Positions 1-8,283 of a DNA stretch of 45,828 bases are shown piece after piece. Within the stretch, counting starts at the first letter, position 1; the number at the start of each line of letters is the position of its first letter. The stretch spans positions 1-45,828 of the forward strand of contig JANYDK010000136.1 of the NCBI GenBank assembly GCA_025363655.1, read 5' to 3'. The stretch comes from Deltaproteobacteria bacterium (GTDB taxonomy: Bacteria; Myxococcota_A; Polyangia; Polyangiales; JADJMO01). The notes beneath the pieces were generated by a model. It searched no databases. It worked only from the letters and a program-made list of their open reading frames with translations, and was not told the origin of the DNA. The translations under genes and the position numbers were made by a program.

Positions 1-395
1 ACGTGGAGGCCGCGCGCGTGCGCTTGATCGATGGCGCGACCGACCGCGTCGCGGTTCTCGACGAACGGCGCCTCGAACACCAGATCGACGGCGGCCGAAC
101 GGTTCGACCACATGCGACCGAACGGCGTCAGCGCGACCCAGGTGCCTCCGAGCTCCTTGACGAGATCCATCGCCCGACCACACGCCGGCGTGCCGTAGCC
201 GACGCCAGGATGGAGCGCGTTCTCGATCGGCCCGAGCGTGACGCCGCGGATCGGCGCGTTGCCGGCGTCGACCCAACCGGTGGCGCGCGGCAATGGCATC
301 GTGAGCTTGGCGACGTCGGCGTGGGCGCTTTTCGTTGCGGAGATCGCGACCAGCGTCAGCAACGTCAGCAGGGGGACCTGCGCGAGCCGCTTCAC
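1..395 (-). CDS. Secreted glycoside-hydrolase-like protein (partial, N-terminal part)
   Basis: The gene runs off the left edge of the window, and only its first 131 residues are visible. A GTG start at 395 has a GGGGAG ribosome site a few bases upstream and overlaps the stop of the HAD gene (GTGA), so the two are probably translated together. Residues 1-27 form a signal peptide (MKRLAQ, a Leu-rich core, then AHA before the mature chain). The mature part shows the opening of a TIM barrel: GVTLGPIENA, a later strand GGTWVALTPFG, and then IDQAHARGLHV. This order is typical of GH113-like and related (beta/alpha)8 glycoside hydrolases, in which the helix ending in AHxxGL precedes the next barrel strand. 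The catalytic acids are outside the window. The reading as a secreted protein is firm. The family is an inference from a short stretch. Confidence 0.6.
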   Translation of the reverse strand, partial: MKRLAQVPLLTLLTLVAISATKSAHADVAKLTMPLPRATGWVDAGNAPIRGVTLGPIENALHPGVGYGTPACGRAMDLVKELGGTWVALTPFGRMWSNRSAAVDLVFEAPFVENRDAVGRAIDQAHARGLH

Positions 396-1093
396 GAAGA
401 GCTCCCCGAGGCTCTCCTCGAGCTCGTCACGAGACGTGCGACCTCGAGCTCGGCGATGCGCGCGACGATGATGACGGCCGGCGCGCTGCGCAGCGTCTCT
501 ACGGGGTAGGAGTGTGCGACGGCGATGACCGCGCAGCCGGCGGCGTGCCCCGACTCGATTCCGGCGATCGAGTCTTCGATCACGATCGCGTCTTCGGCGG
601 AGGCGCCGAGTCGTCGCAAGGCTTCGAGGTATCCGGCAGGATCGGGCTTGCACGCGGTGACGTCGTCGGCTGCGACGATGGTGCGCGGAACGTCGGTGGC
701 GCCGACCGCCGCGAGGATGAAGTCGATCTCGGCGCGCAGGGCTCCGGAGACGATGGCGACGTCACCGACCGCGGCGCACGCGCGCATGAGCTCGAATCCG
801 CCAGGAAAGAGCGTCAGATCGCGAGCGACCGCGGCGAGGTAGAGCGGCAGCTTGGCGCGGACGAGCTCTTCGACGATCGTCTCGTCGTGGGCGTGCCCAG
901 CGTCGCGCAGCATCGCGCGAAACGCGGTGGCGTCGTCGAACGCGAGATACTCGGCGAAGTACCGTGACTCGGCGAGCGAGATCCCGCGCGCCGCGAGCAC
1001 GTCGCGGAAGGCCGCGAAGTGGACACGCTCGTCGTCGACGAGAACCCCGTTGAAGTCGAAGAGAAACGCCGTCACTGGCCCGGGCCATACCAC
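392..1093 (-). CDS. HAD-superfamily phosphatase, beta-phosphoglucomutase-like
   Basis: This is a 233-residue HAD hydrolase of the cap-containing, beta-phosphoglucomutase/phosphatase-like group, expected to be cytosolic and to act on a small phosphorylated metabolite. Motif I is FDFNGVLVDDE near residues 12-22, motif II is the Ser in AIVSGA, motif III is the Lys in TACKPDP, and motif IV is VIEDSIAGIESG. The first Asp of motif I (the nucleophile) is present. The second, the usual acid/base Asp, is Asn (DFN instead of DFD), a variant I believe occurs in some members. The frame opens at a GTG (1093), and a second GTG seven codons in is equally possible because neither has a clear ribosome site. 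It overlaps the following glycoside-hydrolase-like gene by 3 nt. Substrate unknown. Confidence 0.85.
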   Translation of the reverse strand: MVWPGPVTAFLFDFNGVLVDDERVHFAAFRDVLAARGISLAESRYFAEYLAFDDATAFRAMLRDAGHAHDETIVEELVRAKLPLYLAAVARDLTLFPGGFELMRACAAVGDVAIVSGALRAEIDFILAAVGATDVPRTIVAADDVTACKPDPAGYLEALRRLGASAEDAIVIEDSIAGIESGHAAGCAVIAVAHSYPVETLRSAPAVIIVARIAELEVARLVTSSRRASGSSS

Positions 1094-1341
1094 GCGTGGG
1101 GCGAGGGAGGACCACGTGCGTGGTGACCGCCTGTGGAGAAGCCGTGCGGGGCGCGGTCTCTAGAGCGGACGAGGAGGTTTGATCGGAGGCACCGTCATCG
1201 TGACTCGTAAGCACAGCAACGCATGTGCCGCGCGCCGAGATGCGCACATTTCCCAATGAATCTCGTTCAGCCGGTCGTCGCGTCAGGCACCTGACGTCGC
1301 CTCGGTCGTCTTTGGTGCAAGGCGTGACGGAACGAGCCGAG

Positions 1342-2469
1342 TCAGTGCAATGTGTGCATCTTGCCGTCGTGCTCGACCTTGGGCACACGCGGGCGCTCGA
1401 CCATGTAGACGACGTGGCCGACGCCCTCGTCGACGACAAGGAGCTTGCCGACGGCATGCTCTTCGTCGGCGCGCTCGGCAGCTTCGCGCAAGAGGAGGGC
1501 GCGCGCTTCGTCATCGAGCGTGCGCGCGTTGGCCAGTGCTTTGCGACGACGTCGCCGTGCGCCGAGGACGAGGGCGGTGACGGCGAGGAGCCATCCGACG
1601 ATGCCCGCGACCACGAGCGGCTGCGTCACCCAGCGCCGCGTCACCTCGCTGCGCCATCGAGCCTCGAGCGTGTGCACGTCGGCGCCGTAGGCCTCGGCGA
1701 GCGCCACCTCGAAGAGGGCGCCCGCGCGCAACCTCGCGACGAGCCCGGAGAACGCGGTCGGATCGTTGGCGAGGAACGCGACGAAGTCGGCCGATTCAGC
1801 GAACGCGAGTCGCACGTTCGCGGCGTCGTCGAAGGCCGTGTCGAGCTGCGAGATCGGGAGGAGCGAGCTGCCGAGCGAGGCCGAGACGAGCGAGCGCGTG
1901 CGACGAAACGAGCCCTCTCCGCTCATGTGCACGGCGAAGCCTTCTTGGAACCAACGCGGCATCGGTCGTCCGCCGACGGCGTCGAAGAGCGCGAGGTGCG
2001 CGAGCTGATGACGGAGCGAGTCGTCGAACGTCGCACCGCTGCCGTCGCTCGGTTTTCCGAGCACGACAAGGTGGAGCGGCCCCCACTGCGCACCGTTCAC
2101 CGACGCCGGTGGCGGGGCTTCCCGGGGCGAGAGCAGCTCCAACTCCTCGGGCGTGCGCGCGAGCCGTACCTCGACCTCGCCGAGGACGTCACGACCGAGG
2201 ATCGCGACCAAGGTCGCCCGCACCTCGACCGCGTCACGCGTCACGCTCTGCGCCAGCTCGAAGAGGGCGGGGTGATACACCACGCGCAGCCATTCGTGGC
2301 GTTCGACGAGGAGCTCGGGCGGCGGCGGCGGGGCGACCACCGTGGACTTCGGCAGCGAAGGGAGATCGAGCGTCGGCTTCGGCTCGGTCGACTGCGCGAA
2401 CGTCGCGGTCGCCGAGAGCGACACGACGCAAATCCCCACCGCCGCGAGCAGCGCTTGCGAAAACCGCAT
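1342..2469 (-). CDS. Secreted/membrane-anchored MA-like peptidase homologue, catalytic Glu missing
   Basis: A 375-residue exported protein. The start is placed at ATG 2469 because the signal peptide (MRFSQALLAAVG then ATATFAQ) begins there; an upstream in-frame GTG at 2493 would only add a non-hydrophobic tail. The mature part resembles peptidase MA-like zincin-fold proteins: a segment around RHQLAHLALF is followed by PRWFQEGFAVHMSGE, matching the HExxH ... PxWxxEGxA pattern. The catalytic Glu of HExxH is Gln here (HQLAH, codon CAG), while both His and the later Glu remain. A single membrane helix near residue 290 (VVAGIVGWLLAVTALVLG) is followed by an RRRRRK stop-transfer and a cytoplasmic tail of about 75 residues. 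It may bind metal and substrate without cleaving. It lies 67 bp downstream of another secreted gene on the same strand. Confidence 0.7.
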   Translation of the reverse strand: MRFSQALLAAVGICVVSLSATATFAQSTEPKPTLDLPSLPKSTVVAPPPPPELLVERHEWLRVVYHPALFELAQSVTRDAVEVRATLVAILGRDVLGEVEVRLARTPEELELLSPREAPPPASVNGAQWGPLHLVVLGKPSDGSGATFDDSLRHQLAHLALFDAVGGRPMPRWFQEGFAVHMSGEGSFRRTRSLVSASLGSSLLPISQLDTAFDDAANVRLAFAESADFVAFLANDPTAFSGLVARLRAGALFEVALAEAYGADVHTLEARWRSEVTRRWVTQPLVVAGIVGWLLAVTALVLGARRRRRKALANARTLDDEARALLLREAAERADEEHAVGKLLVVDEGVGHVVYMVERPRVPKVEHDGKMHTLH

Positions 2470-2536
2470 CGACTCGACTGAGCATACGCCCACGTCGTGA
2501 CGTCGGCACGTCGCCGAGAAATGTCGGCAATTCCCG

Positions 2537-3361
2537 CTATTTTCCCCACTGCACGCGTAGCGGCGTGGGGTTCGTGCCGCTGTCGCGCGTCGTCAGGTAA
2601 ACGACTCCACCGGCGACCACCGCGGCGCCGAGCGCAACCCAGAACCACACCGAGCTGGTGATGAGCTTGCCGCTCTCTCCCTTGGCGGCCTCTCCCTTGC
2701 CGCTTCCGTCGGTTTTTTCTGGCTTCGTGCTCTTGCCCGCGCCGTCGACGTCCGCGGTGAGAGACCAGCGCGCGCGCATCGTCGAAACGAGGAGTGGCCA
2801 ACCTTCGTCGACCTTGGCGTCACCCTTGGCATCGCTCGGGCGAAAGATCGTCGGCTCGATGGCGTCGTCGGCCGCGTCGTAGAGCTGGACGTGCGGAGTG
2901 GTCTCGGGAGCCACCGGCGCGAAGACGAGGGCGACGGCGCGGGACCTGGTGCGACGCGCGATTTCGGCCATGAGGAGCCGCGAGGCGACGTCGTCACCAT
3001 GGATTTTCGTGCGCAACTCGGCGAGCTCGACGGCGTCTTTGGGAGCATTCGGCTCCAGCGCGCCGCCGGCGAGTATCTGCGCGTCGCGATCGACGATGCC
3101 AGGACGGACCTCGGCGTGGGCGTAGACGGCCTTGGCGACGACGAACGCAGCGTCGGCGCTCCCCTCGCCGACCGCGACGACCACCACGCCCTTGCGCACT
3201 GCGGGTACGGGCGCGGCAGCGGCCTCGTCGGCGAGCGTGAGCTTCGGGGCCGGCGCGGCGGACGCGGTCGAGGTCGTGATCGAGGTCGTGATTGCGGACG
3301 ACAAGACGAGCAGCGCGCACCCGAGGGCGGTGCTCCGTGCGGGTGCGCGCAGGCGTTTCAT
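2537..3361 (-). CDS. Exported hypothetical protein with C-terminal membrane helix
   Basis: I do not recognise this 274-residue protein. It begins with an arginine-rich n-region and a hydrophobic stretch ending ASAAPAP, which is a signal peptide or a single anchor. A central alpha/beta-looking domain (residues about 55-190) has no motif I can name. A Lys/Gly/Glu-rich linker (about 205-232) then leads to a C-terminal membrane helix near 238-257 (VWFWVALGAAVVAGGVVYL) and a short tail. This layout of periplasmic domain, flexible charged linker and C-terminal helix is common for myxobacterial envelope proteins. It shares strand and close spacing with the MA-like protein downstream, so the two may be co-transcribed. 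It is certainly coding: the frame is consistent, uses an ATG start and has a clear membrane topology. Confidence 0.65.
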   Translation of the reverse strand: MKRLRAPARSTALGCALLVLSSAITTSITTSTASAAPAPKLTLADEAAAAPVPAVRKGVVVVAVGEGSADAAFVVAKAVYAHAEVRPGIVDRDAQILAGGALEPNAPKDAVELAELRTKIHGDDVASRLLMAEIARRTRSRAVALVFAPVAPETTPHVQLYDAADDAIEPTIFRPSDAKGDAKVDEGWPLLVSTMRARWSLTADVDGAGKSTKPEKTDGSGKGEAAKGESGKLITSSVWFWVALGAAVVAGGVVYLTTRDSGTNPTPLRVQWGK

Positions 3362-3373
3362 GCGGCGAGCATC

Positions 3374-4150
3374 TTAGTCACGCCGTCCGCCGCCCGACAT
3401 CAGGATGCGCAGTACGAAGAGGAAGATGTTGAGAAAGTCGAGGTAGAGAGAGACGGCGGCGCCGACCGGATCGCTGCGATCGCCGCTGCGGAGGATGCGC
3501 GAGGTGTCATAGAGGACGTAGGCGCCGAAGAGGAGCACCCCGATGCTGGCGATGGCGAGCTGGAAGACCTGGCCACCGATGAAGAAGCCGAGGACCATCG
3601 CGCCGAGCAGCACAAGGATGCCCATGGAAAGAAAGCCGCCGAGGAACGAGAAGTCCTTGCGGGTGGTGAGCACGTATCCGGTGAGCCCGCCGAAGCCGGC
3701 GATGGTGAGCAGGAAGGCATCACGCACCGGGTGCATGGTCATCGCTTGCCCGGCGCCGCCGAGGACGCTGGCGATGAAGAGCATCGGCGCGATGTAGAGG
3801 CCGGAGAGGAACGTGAAGCCGATGAGCGCGGCGACGTTCACGCGAGGAACGCGTCGCACCGCGGAGAGGCCAAAAAATGCGCCGAAATAGAGGAGCATCG
3901 CCACGATCCAATGTTCGCCGAACCAGGCGACGAGGGGAGGCACGCGCAGGTTCTTCAGGGGACCGACGCGGTCGATGACGAGCTGCGAGCTGGCGGTGCC
4001 CGCATAGAGCGCGGTCATCGCGCCCGCCGTCGCCGAGAGGATGCCGGCGAAGAAAAGGACGTAGACCTTGCGGAGGAAGGCGACGGCTTGGGCGCCGAGC
4101 GGGGCGAGCCCACCCTGCGCGCGCGACGATTCGGCGGGGTACGGGTACAT
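3374..4150 (-). CDS. Bax inhibitor-1 (BI-1/YccA) family membrane protein
   Basis: A 258-residue integral inner-membrane protein with about seven helices and a short hydrophilic N-terminus. The family (BI-1, YbhL, YccA, TMBIM) comprises pH-sensitive Ca2+ leak channels or modulators of membrane proteases. Family marks visible here are the second helix region VNVAALIGFTFLSGLYIAPML, the central TIAGFGGLTGYVL followed by TTRKDFSFLGGFL, and the C-terminal SLYLDFLNIFLFVLRIL with a nearby YDTSRIL. The Asp in YLDFLN corresponds to the conserved pore-lining acid of the family. The start is ATG 4150. The frame stays open far upstream, but those codons cross the trmH-like gene on the other strand and do not look like protein. 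It ends 13 bp before the secreted hypothetical gene on the same strand. Confidence 0.9.
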   Translation of the reverse strand: MYPYPAESSRAQGGLAPLGAQAVAFLRKVYVLFFAGILSATAGAMTALYAGTASSQLVIDRVGPLKNLRVPPLVAWFGEHWIVAMLLYFGAFFGLSAVRRVPRVNVAALIGFTFLSGLYIAPMLFIASVLGGAGQAMTMHPVRDAFLLTIAGFGGLTGYVLTTRKDFSFLGGFLSMGILVLLGAMVLGFFIGGQVFQLAIASIGVLLFGAYVLYDTSRILRSGDRSDPVGAAVSLYLDFLNIFLFVLRILMSGGGRRD

Positions 4151-4279
4151 GGCGGAGAAGTTAATCAGCAGAGAACTACCGCCAAGGCCTTGCGCACAGA
4201 TGCCCCAGTGATTGGAGCGGCTCGGGCGTTTCGTCTCGTGCTTGCGGCGACGCGCGCGCAGGTCTGGTAGTGACGTTGA

Positions 4280-4957
4280 ATGCGTCGGCGGAGCGAAGGG
4301 GTTCTCACGGGTGACGACGCTCTCGCGCCGGCGTTGCCCCATCCGCCCGAGCTGATCATCTCGACGCTCGAGAGGTTCGTCACCGACGCGCGGGCAGCTC
4401 GTCTGCGCGAGGTGCTCTCGCATCGCCTCGGTTCGGTCGCGCTGGTCGTCGATGCACTGCATGATCCGCACAACGGCGCGGCGCTGGTACGCACCTGCGA
4501 CGCTTTCTCGGTGCAGACGGTGCACGCGATCGAGCGCACCGAGCCGATCACGGTCGCACGCACGGTCTCGCGCGGTTCGCAGAAGTGGATCGACGTCATT
4601 CGGCACACGAGCGCCGAGTCGTGCCTCGAGGTGATGGTCTCGACGGGTCACGAGCTGGTGGCGACCCATCCCGACGGCGAGCTGCTCCCGGAAGATCTCG
4701 CGGCCATCCCGCGCGTCGCCTTGGTGCTCGGCAACGAGCAGATGGGCATCGGCGCCGAAATTCGCAACGCTTGCAAACGAGCGGTGCGCGTGCCGATGCG
4801 CGGCTTCGTCGAGTCGCTCAACGTCTCGGTGACGGCGGGCATCCTTCTTCACGCGGCGACGAAAGGGCGTCGCGGTGATCTCGGGGAAGCGCGATTGCGA
4901 GCCCTCTATGCGCGAGCGCTTTGGCTCACCGTGCCCCATCCCGAAGCACACATGTGA
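4280..4957 (+). CDS. trmH: TrmH-family (SpoU) RNA 2'-O-ribose methyltransferase
   Basis: A 225-residue SPOUT-fold methyltransferase, most like TrmH, which methylates the 2'-OH of G18 in tRNA with S-adenosylmethionine. The three SpoU motifs are in order: motif 1 DPHNGAALVRTCDAF (residues about 62-76, with the catalytic Arg in VRT), motif 2 VALVLGNEQMGIG (about 150-162), and motif 3 RVPMRGFVESLNVSVTAGILL (about 173-193), whose deep-knot SLNVSVTAG binds the cofactor. The N-terminal helix segment before motif 1 matches TrmH rather than the larger TrmB/RlmB L30-like domain, which is absent. Substrate choice between tRNA and rRNA cannot be settled by reading. It heads a plus-strand run with the cytochrome-like lipoprotein 20 bp downstream. 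Confidence 0.85.
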   Translation: MRRRSEGVLTGDDALAPALPHPPELIISTLERFVTDARAARLREVLSHRLGSVALVVDALHDPHNGAALVRTCDAFSVQTVHAIERTEPITVARTVSRGSQKWIDVIRHTSAESCLEVMVSTGHELVATHPDGELLPEDLAAIPRVALVLGNEQMGIGAEIRNACKRAVRVPMRGFVESLNVSVTAGILLHAATKGRRGDLGEARLRALYARALWLTVPHPEAHM

Positions 4958-4977
4958 CGGCGTGCTATGGAGAGCCG

Positions 4978-5565
4978 ATGCTTCGGCGACCGGGCCTTTG
5001 GGTCGTGCTCGCATCGCTCTCGGCCACTTCCCTCGTCGGTTGCCCGCGCGATCCCGGCCCCGAACGCGACGTCGGCGTCTGCCAACTGATCGACGTCGGT
5101 CCGTCGTTCGAGCCCGACGACTCCGCGCTCGACGCCGCGGACGCGCCCGACGTGAGTGACGTGAGTGACGTGAGTGACCCGCCGAAGTCGCTCGATGCAG
5201 GAGCTCTCGTCACGCGTGCGCAAATCGACGCGATTTTCGAGGTCTCCTGCTCCTTCAGCACGTGCCACGGGCAAACGGGGAACCCGACGGCCGGCCTCTA
5301 TTTGCCGAAAGCCGTCGATGGTGACTGGTACCCGCAGCTCGTCGACGTTCGCTCCAAGGAAAACCCGGACATGCTCCGCGTGAAGCCGTACGATCCGGCC
5401 AAGAGCTGGATGGCCCACAAGATCCTCGGCGACAACTGCACCTTCACCCGCGCCTGCGCCAAGAACGACTGTGGCGACCGTATGCCGCAGGCCAACGACT
5501 CGCTTCCTGACGACGAAATCGACACCATTCTCCGCTGGATTCGCCAAGGAGCCCCCGCGAAATGA
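4978..5565 (+). CDS. Cytochrome-like lipoprotein with CX4CH motif
   Basis: A 195-residue exported lipoprotein. The signal sequence starts at ATG 4978 and ends in a lipobox (TSLVGC, Cys near residue 22). A low-complexity acidic linker (DAADAPDVSDVSDVSD) contains three in-frame copies of the 9-bp unit GTGAGTGAC. The globular part shows VTRAQIDAIFEVSCSFSTCHG, then GLYLPKAVDG, and ends DDEIDTILRWIRQGAP. This is the architecture of the planctomycete-cytochrome-C-like (PSCyt) and DUF-type lipoproteins common in Myxococcota. The putative haem site is C-S-F-S-T-C-H, with four residues between the cysteines instead of two, plus a further Cys pair around NCTFTRAC. Haem attachment is therefore doubtful, and a disulphide-bonded fold is the alternative. 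Its stop overlaps the ruvA start (ATGA), so the two are translationally coupled. Confidence 0.75.
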   Translation: MLRRPGLWVVLASLSATSLVGCPRDPGPERDVGVCQLIDVGPSFEPDDSALDAADAPDVSDVSDVSDPPKSLDAGALVTRAQIDAIFEVSCSFSTCHGQTGNPTAGLYLPKAVDGDWYPQLVDVRSKENPDMLRVKPYDPAKSWMAHKILGDNCTFTRACAKNDCGDRMPQANDSLPDDEIDTILRWIRQGAPAK

Positions 5566-6179
5566 TCGGCCGATTGGTCGGCGTCATCGCCGAGCAGGGA
5601 GACGACGGGACGGTGCTCATCGACGTCGGTGGCGTCGGGTACGAGGTGCTGGTGCCGCTCGGTTGCCTCGGTCGGGCACGTCGCGACGATGCCGGACGGA
5701 CGGTGCTTCACGTGCACACGCACACACCGCGCGACGAAGGGGTCATCCTCTTCGGCTTTGCTTCGGTCGAAGATCGGCTCGTCTTTCGCACCGTCATCGG
5801 GGTGCCCAACGTCGGACCGAAGACGGCGCTCTCCATTCTCGGAGCGCTCGGCGGCGATGGTCTCGCGCGCGCCATCGCCGACAAAGACCTGACCCGGCTG
5901 ACCGCGATCAGCGGCGTCGGCAAGAAGACCGCCGAACGCCTGGTGCTCGAGCTCAAGGACAAGCTCGGGGCCTTCGGGTCGACACATCCTGCCGCGGCCC
6001 CGAAGAGCGCCGGCGCCGTCGCGGCCTCGGGCAAGGTCGAGCAACTGCGCGGCGCGCTCGCCAACCTGGGCTTCCGGCCGATCGAGGTCGATCGCGCCCT
6101 CGAGGGCGTTCGCGACCGCGTCGCCGCCGCCGAGCTGCCCGAGTTGGTCCGCGAGGCCCTCGCGCTTCTGCGTCGCTGA
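5562..6179 (+). CDS. ruvA: Holliday junction DNA helicase subunit RuvA
   Basis: A 205-residue RuvA, the tetrameric protein that grips four-way DNA junctions and loads the RuvB motor during recombinational repair. All three domains are present: the N-terminal OB fold starting MIGRLVGVI with DVGGVGYEVLVP, the double helix-hairpin-helix region (VIGVPNVGPKTALSIL around residues 85-100 and LTAISGVGKKTAERLVLELKDKL around 115-137), and the C-terminal RuvB-contact helices (QLRGALANLGF to the end ELVREALALLRR). Length is normal for the family. ATG 5562 overlaps the upstream stop by 4 nt (ATGA). No ruvB or ruvC lies nearby, so the usual ruvAB operon is broken up here. The upstream partner is unexpectedly a lipoprotein. 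Confidence 0.95.
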   Translation: MIGRLVGVIAEQGDDGTVLIDVGGVGYEVLVPLGCLGRARRDDAGRTVLHVHTHTPRDEGVILFGFASVEDRLVFRTVIGVPNVGPKTALSILGALGGDGLARAIADKDLTRLTAISGVGKKTAERLVLELKDKLGAFGSTHPAAAPKSAGAVAASGKVEQLRGALANLGFRPIEVDRALEGVRDRVAAAELPELVREALALLRR

Positions 6180-6259
6180 GCTTCCCAGAAAGCCCAAACT
6201 CGACGAGGCCTCTCGGCGACCCCTTTGCCGCGGCGCGCGCGCGGAACTAGAGAGGCGTC

Positions 6260-7639
<1,380 letters not shown>

Positions 7640-7652
7640 GCTCTTCGGCGAG

Positions 7653-8108
7653 TCAGGGCTTCTTCGGTCGCATCGTCGAGTGCGTCGGGGCAGCTGCCTC
7701 GTCGGGCACGTCGGCGATGCGCCTGCGCAGTCCGGCGATGAGCGCCTCGCGCTCCGGCGGCTTGCTGAAGACGGTGCCTGGATCGAGCTTCACGATCCAC
7801 GCCGCGAGGCTCGGATCGGTGCTTCCAGCCGTGAGCACGACCGCGCGTGCACCGAGCGTCGGCGCGACCTTGCGGAGCAGATCGAGGCCTTGGCGCCCGT
7901 TGATCTCGGGCATCATCAAATCGATGATCGCGACGTCGAAGGTCATCCCTTGCGCGAGGCACGACAGCGCCGCACGCACCCCGTCGACCGCCGTGACCTG
8001 ACACTCGGGAGCGAGCAAACGCGGCAACGCCCGACGCAGCGCCGCGTCGTCGTCGATGAGGAGGACGCGAACGATCTCCAGCAGCGCGGGCTTGGGGGAG
8101 GTGACCAA
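7653..8108 (-). CDS. Stand-alone response-regulator receiver (CheY-like)
   Basis: A small receiver protein with little beyond one REC domain. It shows the acidic pocket VLLIDDD, the phosphorylation site in VAIIDLMMPEINGRQGLDLL (Asp after AII), the switch Thr in AVVLTAG, and the conserved Lys in VFSKPPE. The C-terminal tail after the domain (DVPDEAAAPTHSTMRPKKP) has no output domain, so it probably acts by protein contact. The start is uncertain. The domain has no in-frame ATG or GTG just before it, and I chose TTG at 8108. The frame extends open to an ATG at 8297, but that part is Arg/Ser-rich and overlaps the divergent acyltransferase start. No histidine kinase is adjacent, so it is an orphan regulator. 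Confidence 0.8.
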   Translation of the reverse strand: MVTSPKPALLEIVRVLLIDDDAALRRALPRLLAPECQVTAVDGVRAALSCLAQGMTFDVAIIDLMMPEINGRQGLDLLRKVAPTLGARAVVLTAGSTDPSLAAWIVKLDPGTVFSKPPEREALIAGLRRRIADVPDEAAAPTHSTMRPKKP

Positions 8109-8283
8109 TGGGGGCTCGTCGAAGGAAACGGACGGACGTCCAGAATCGCCAGTAGGCCTAAACCCACTGAGCCCCCCACTCGAGAGTCTATCCGACGCTG
8201 CCTGGCAACGCCCGCGGAAAATTCCAGTCGACGTCGGACCGTGAGGCTGCAGTCGAGACCGCAGACCTGCGACACTGCGGCGA

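Noticed and set aside
4151-5014. Upstream extension of the Bax-inhibitor frame
   Set aside because: It would add nearly 290 Arg/His-rich residues across the trmH-like gene and the lipoprotein start. The membrane family begins at ATG 4150.
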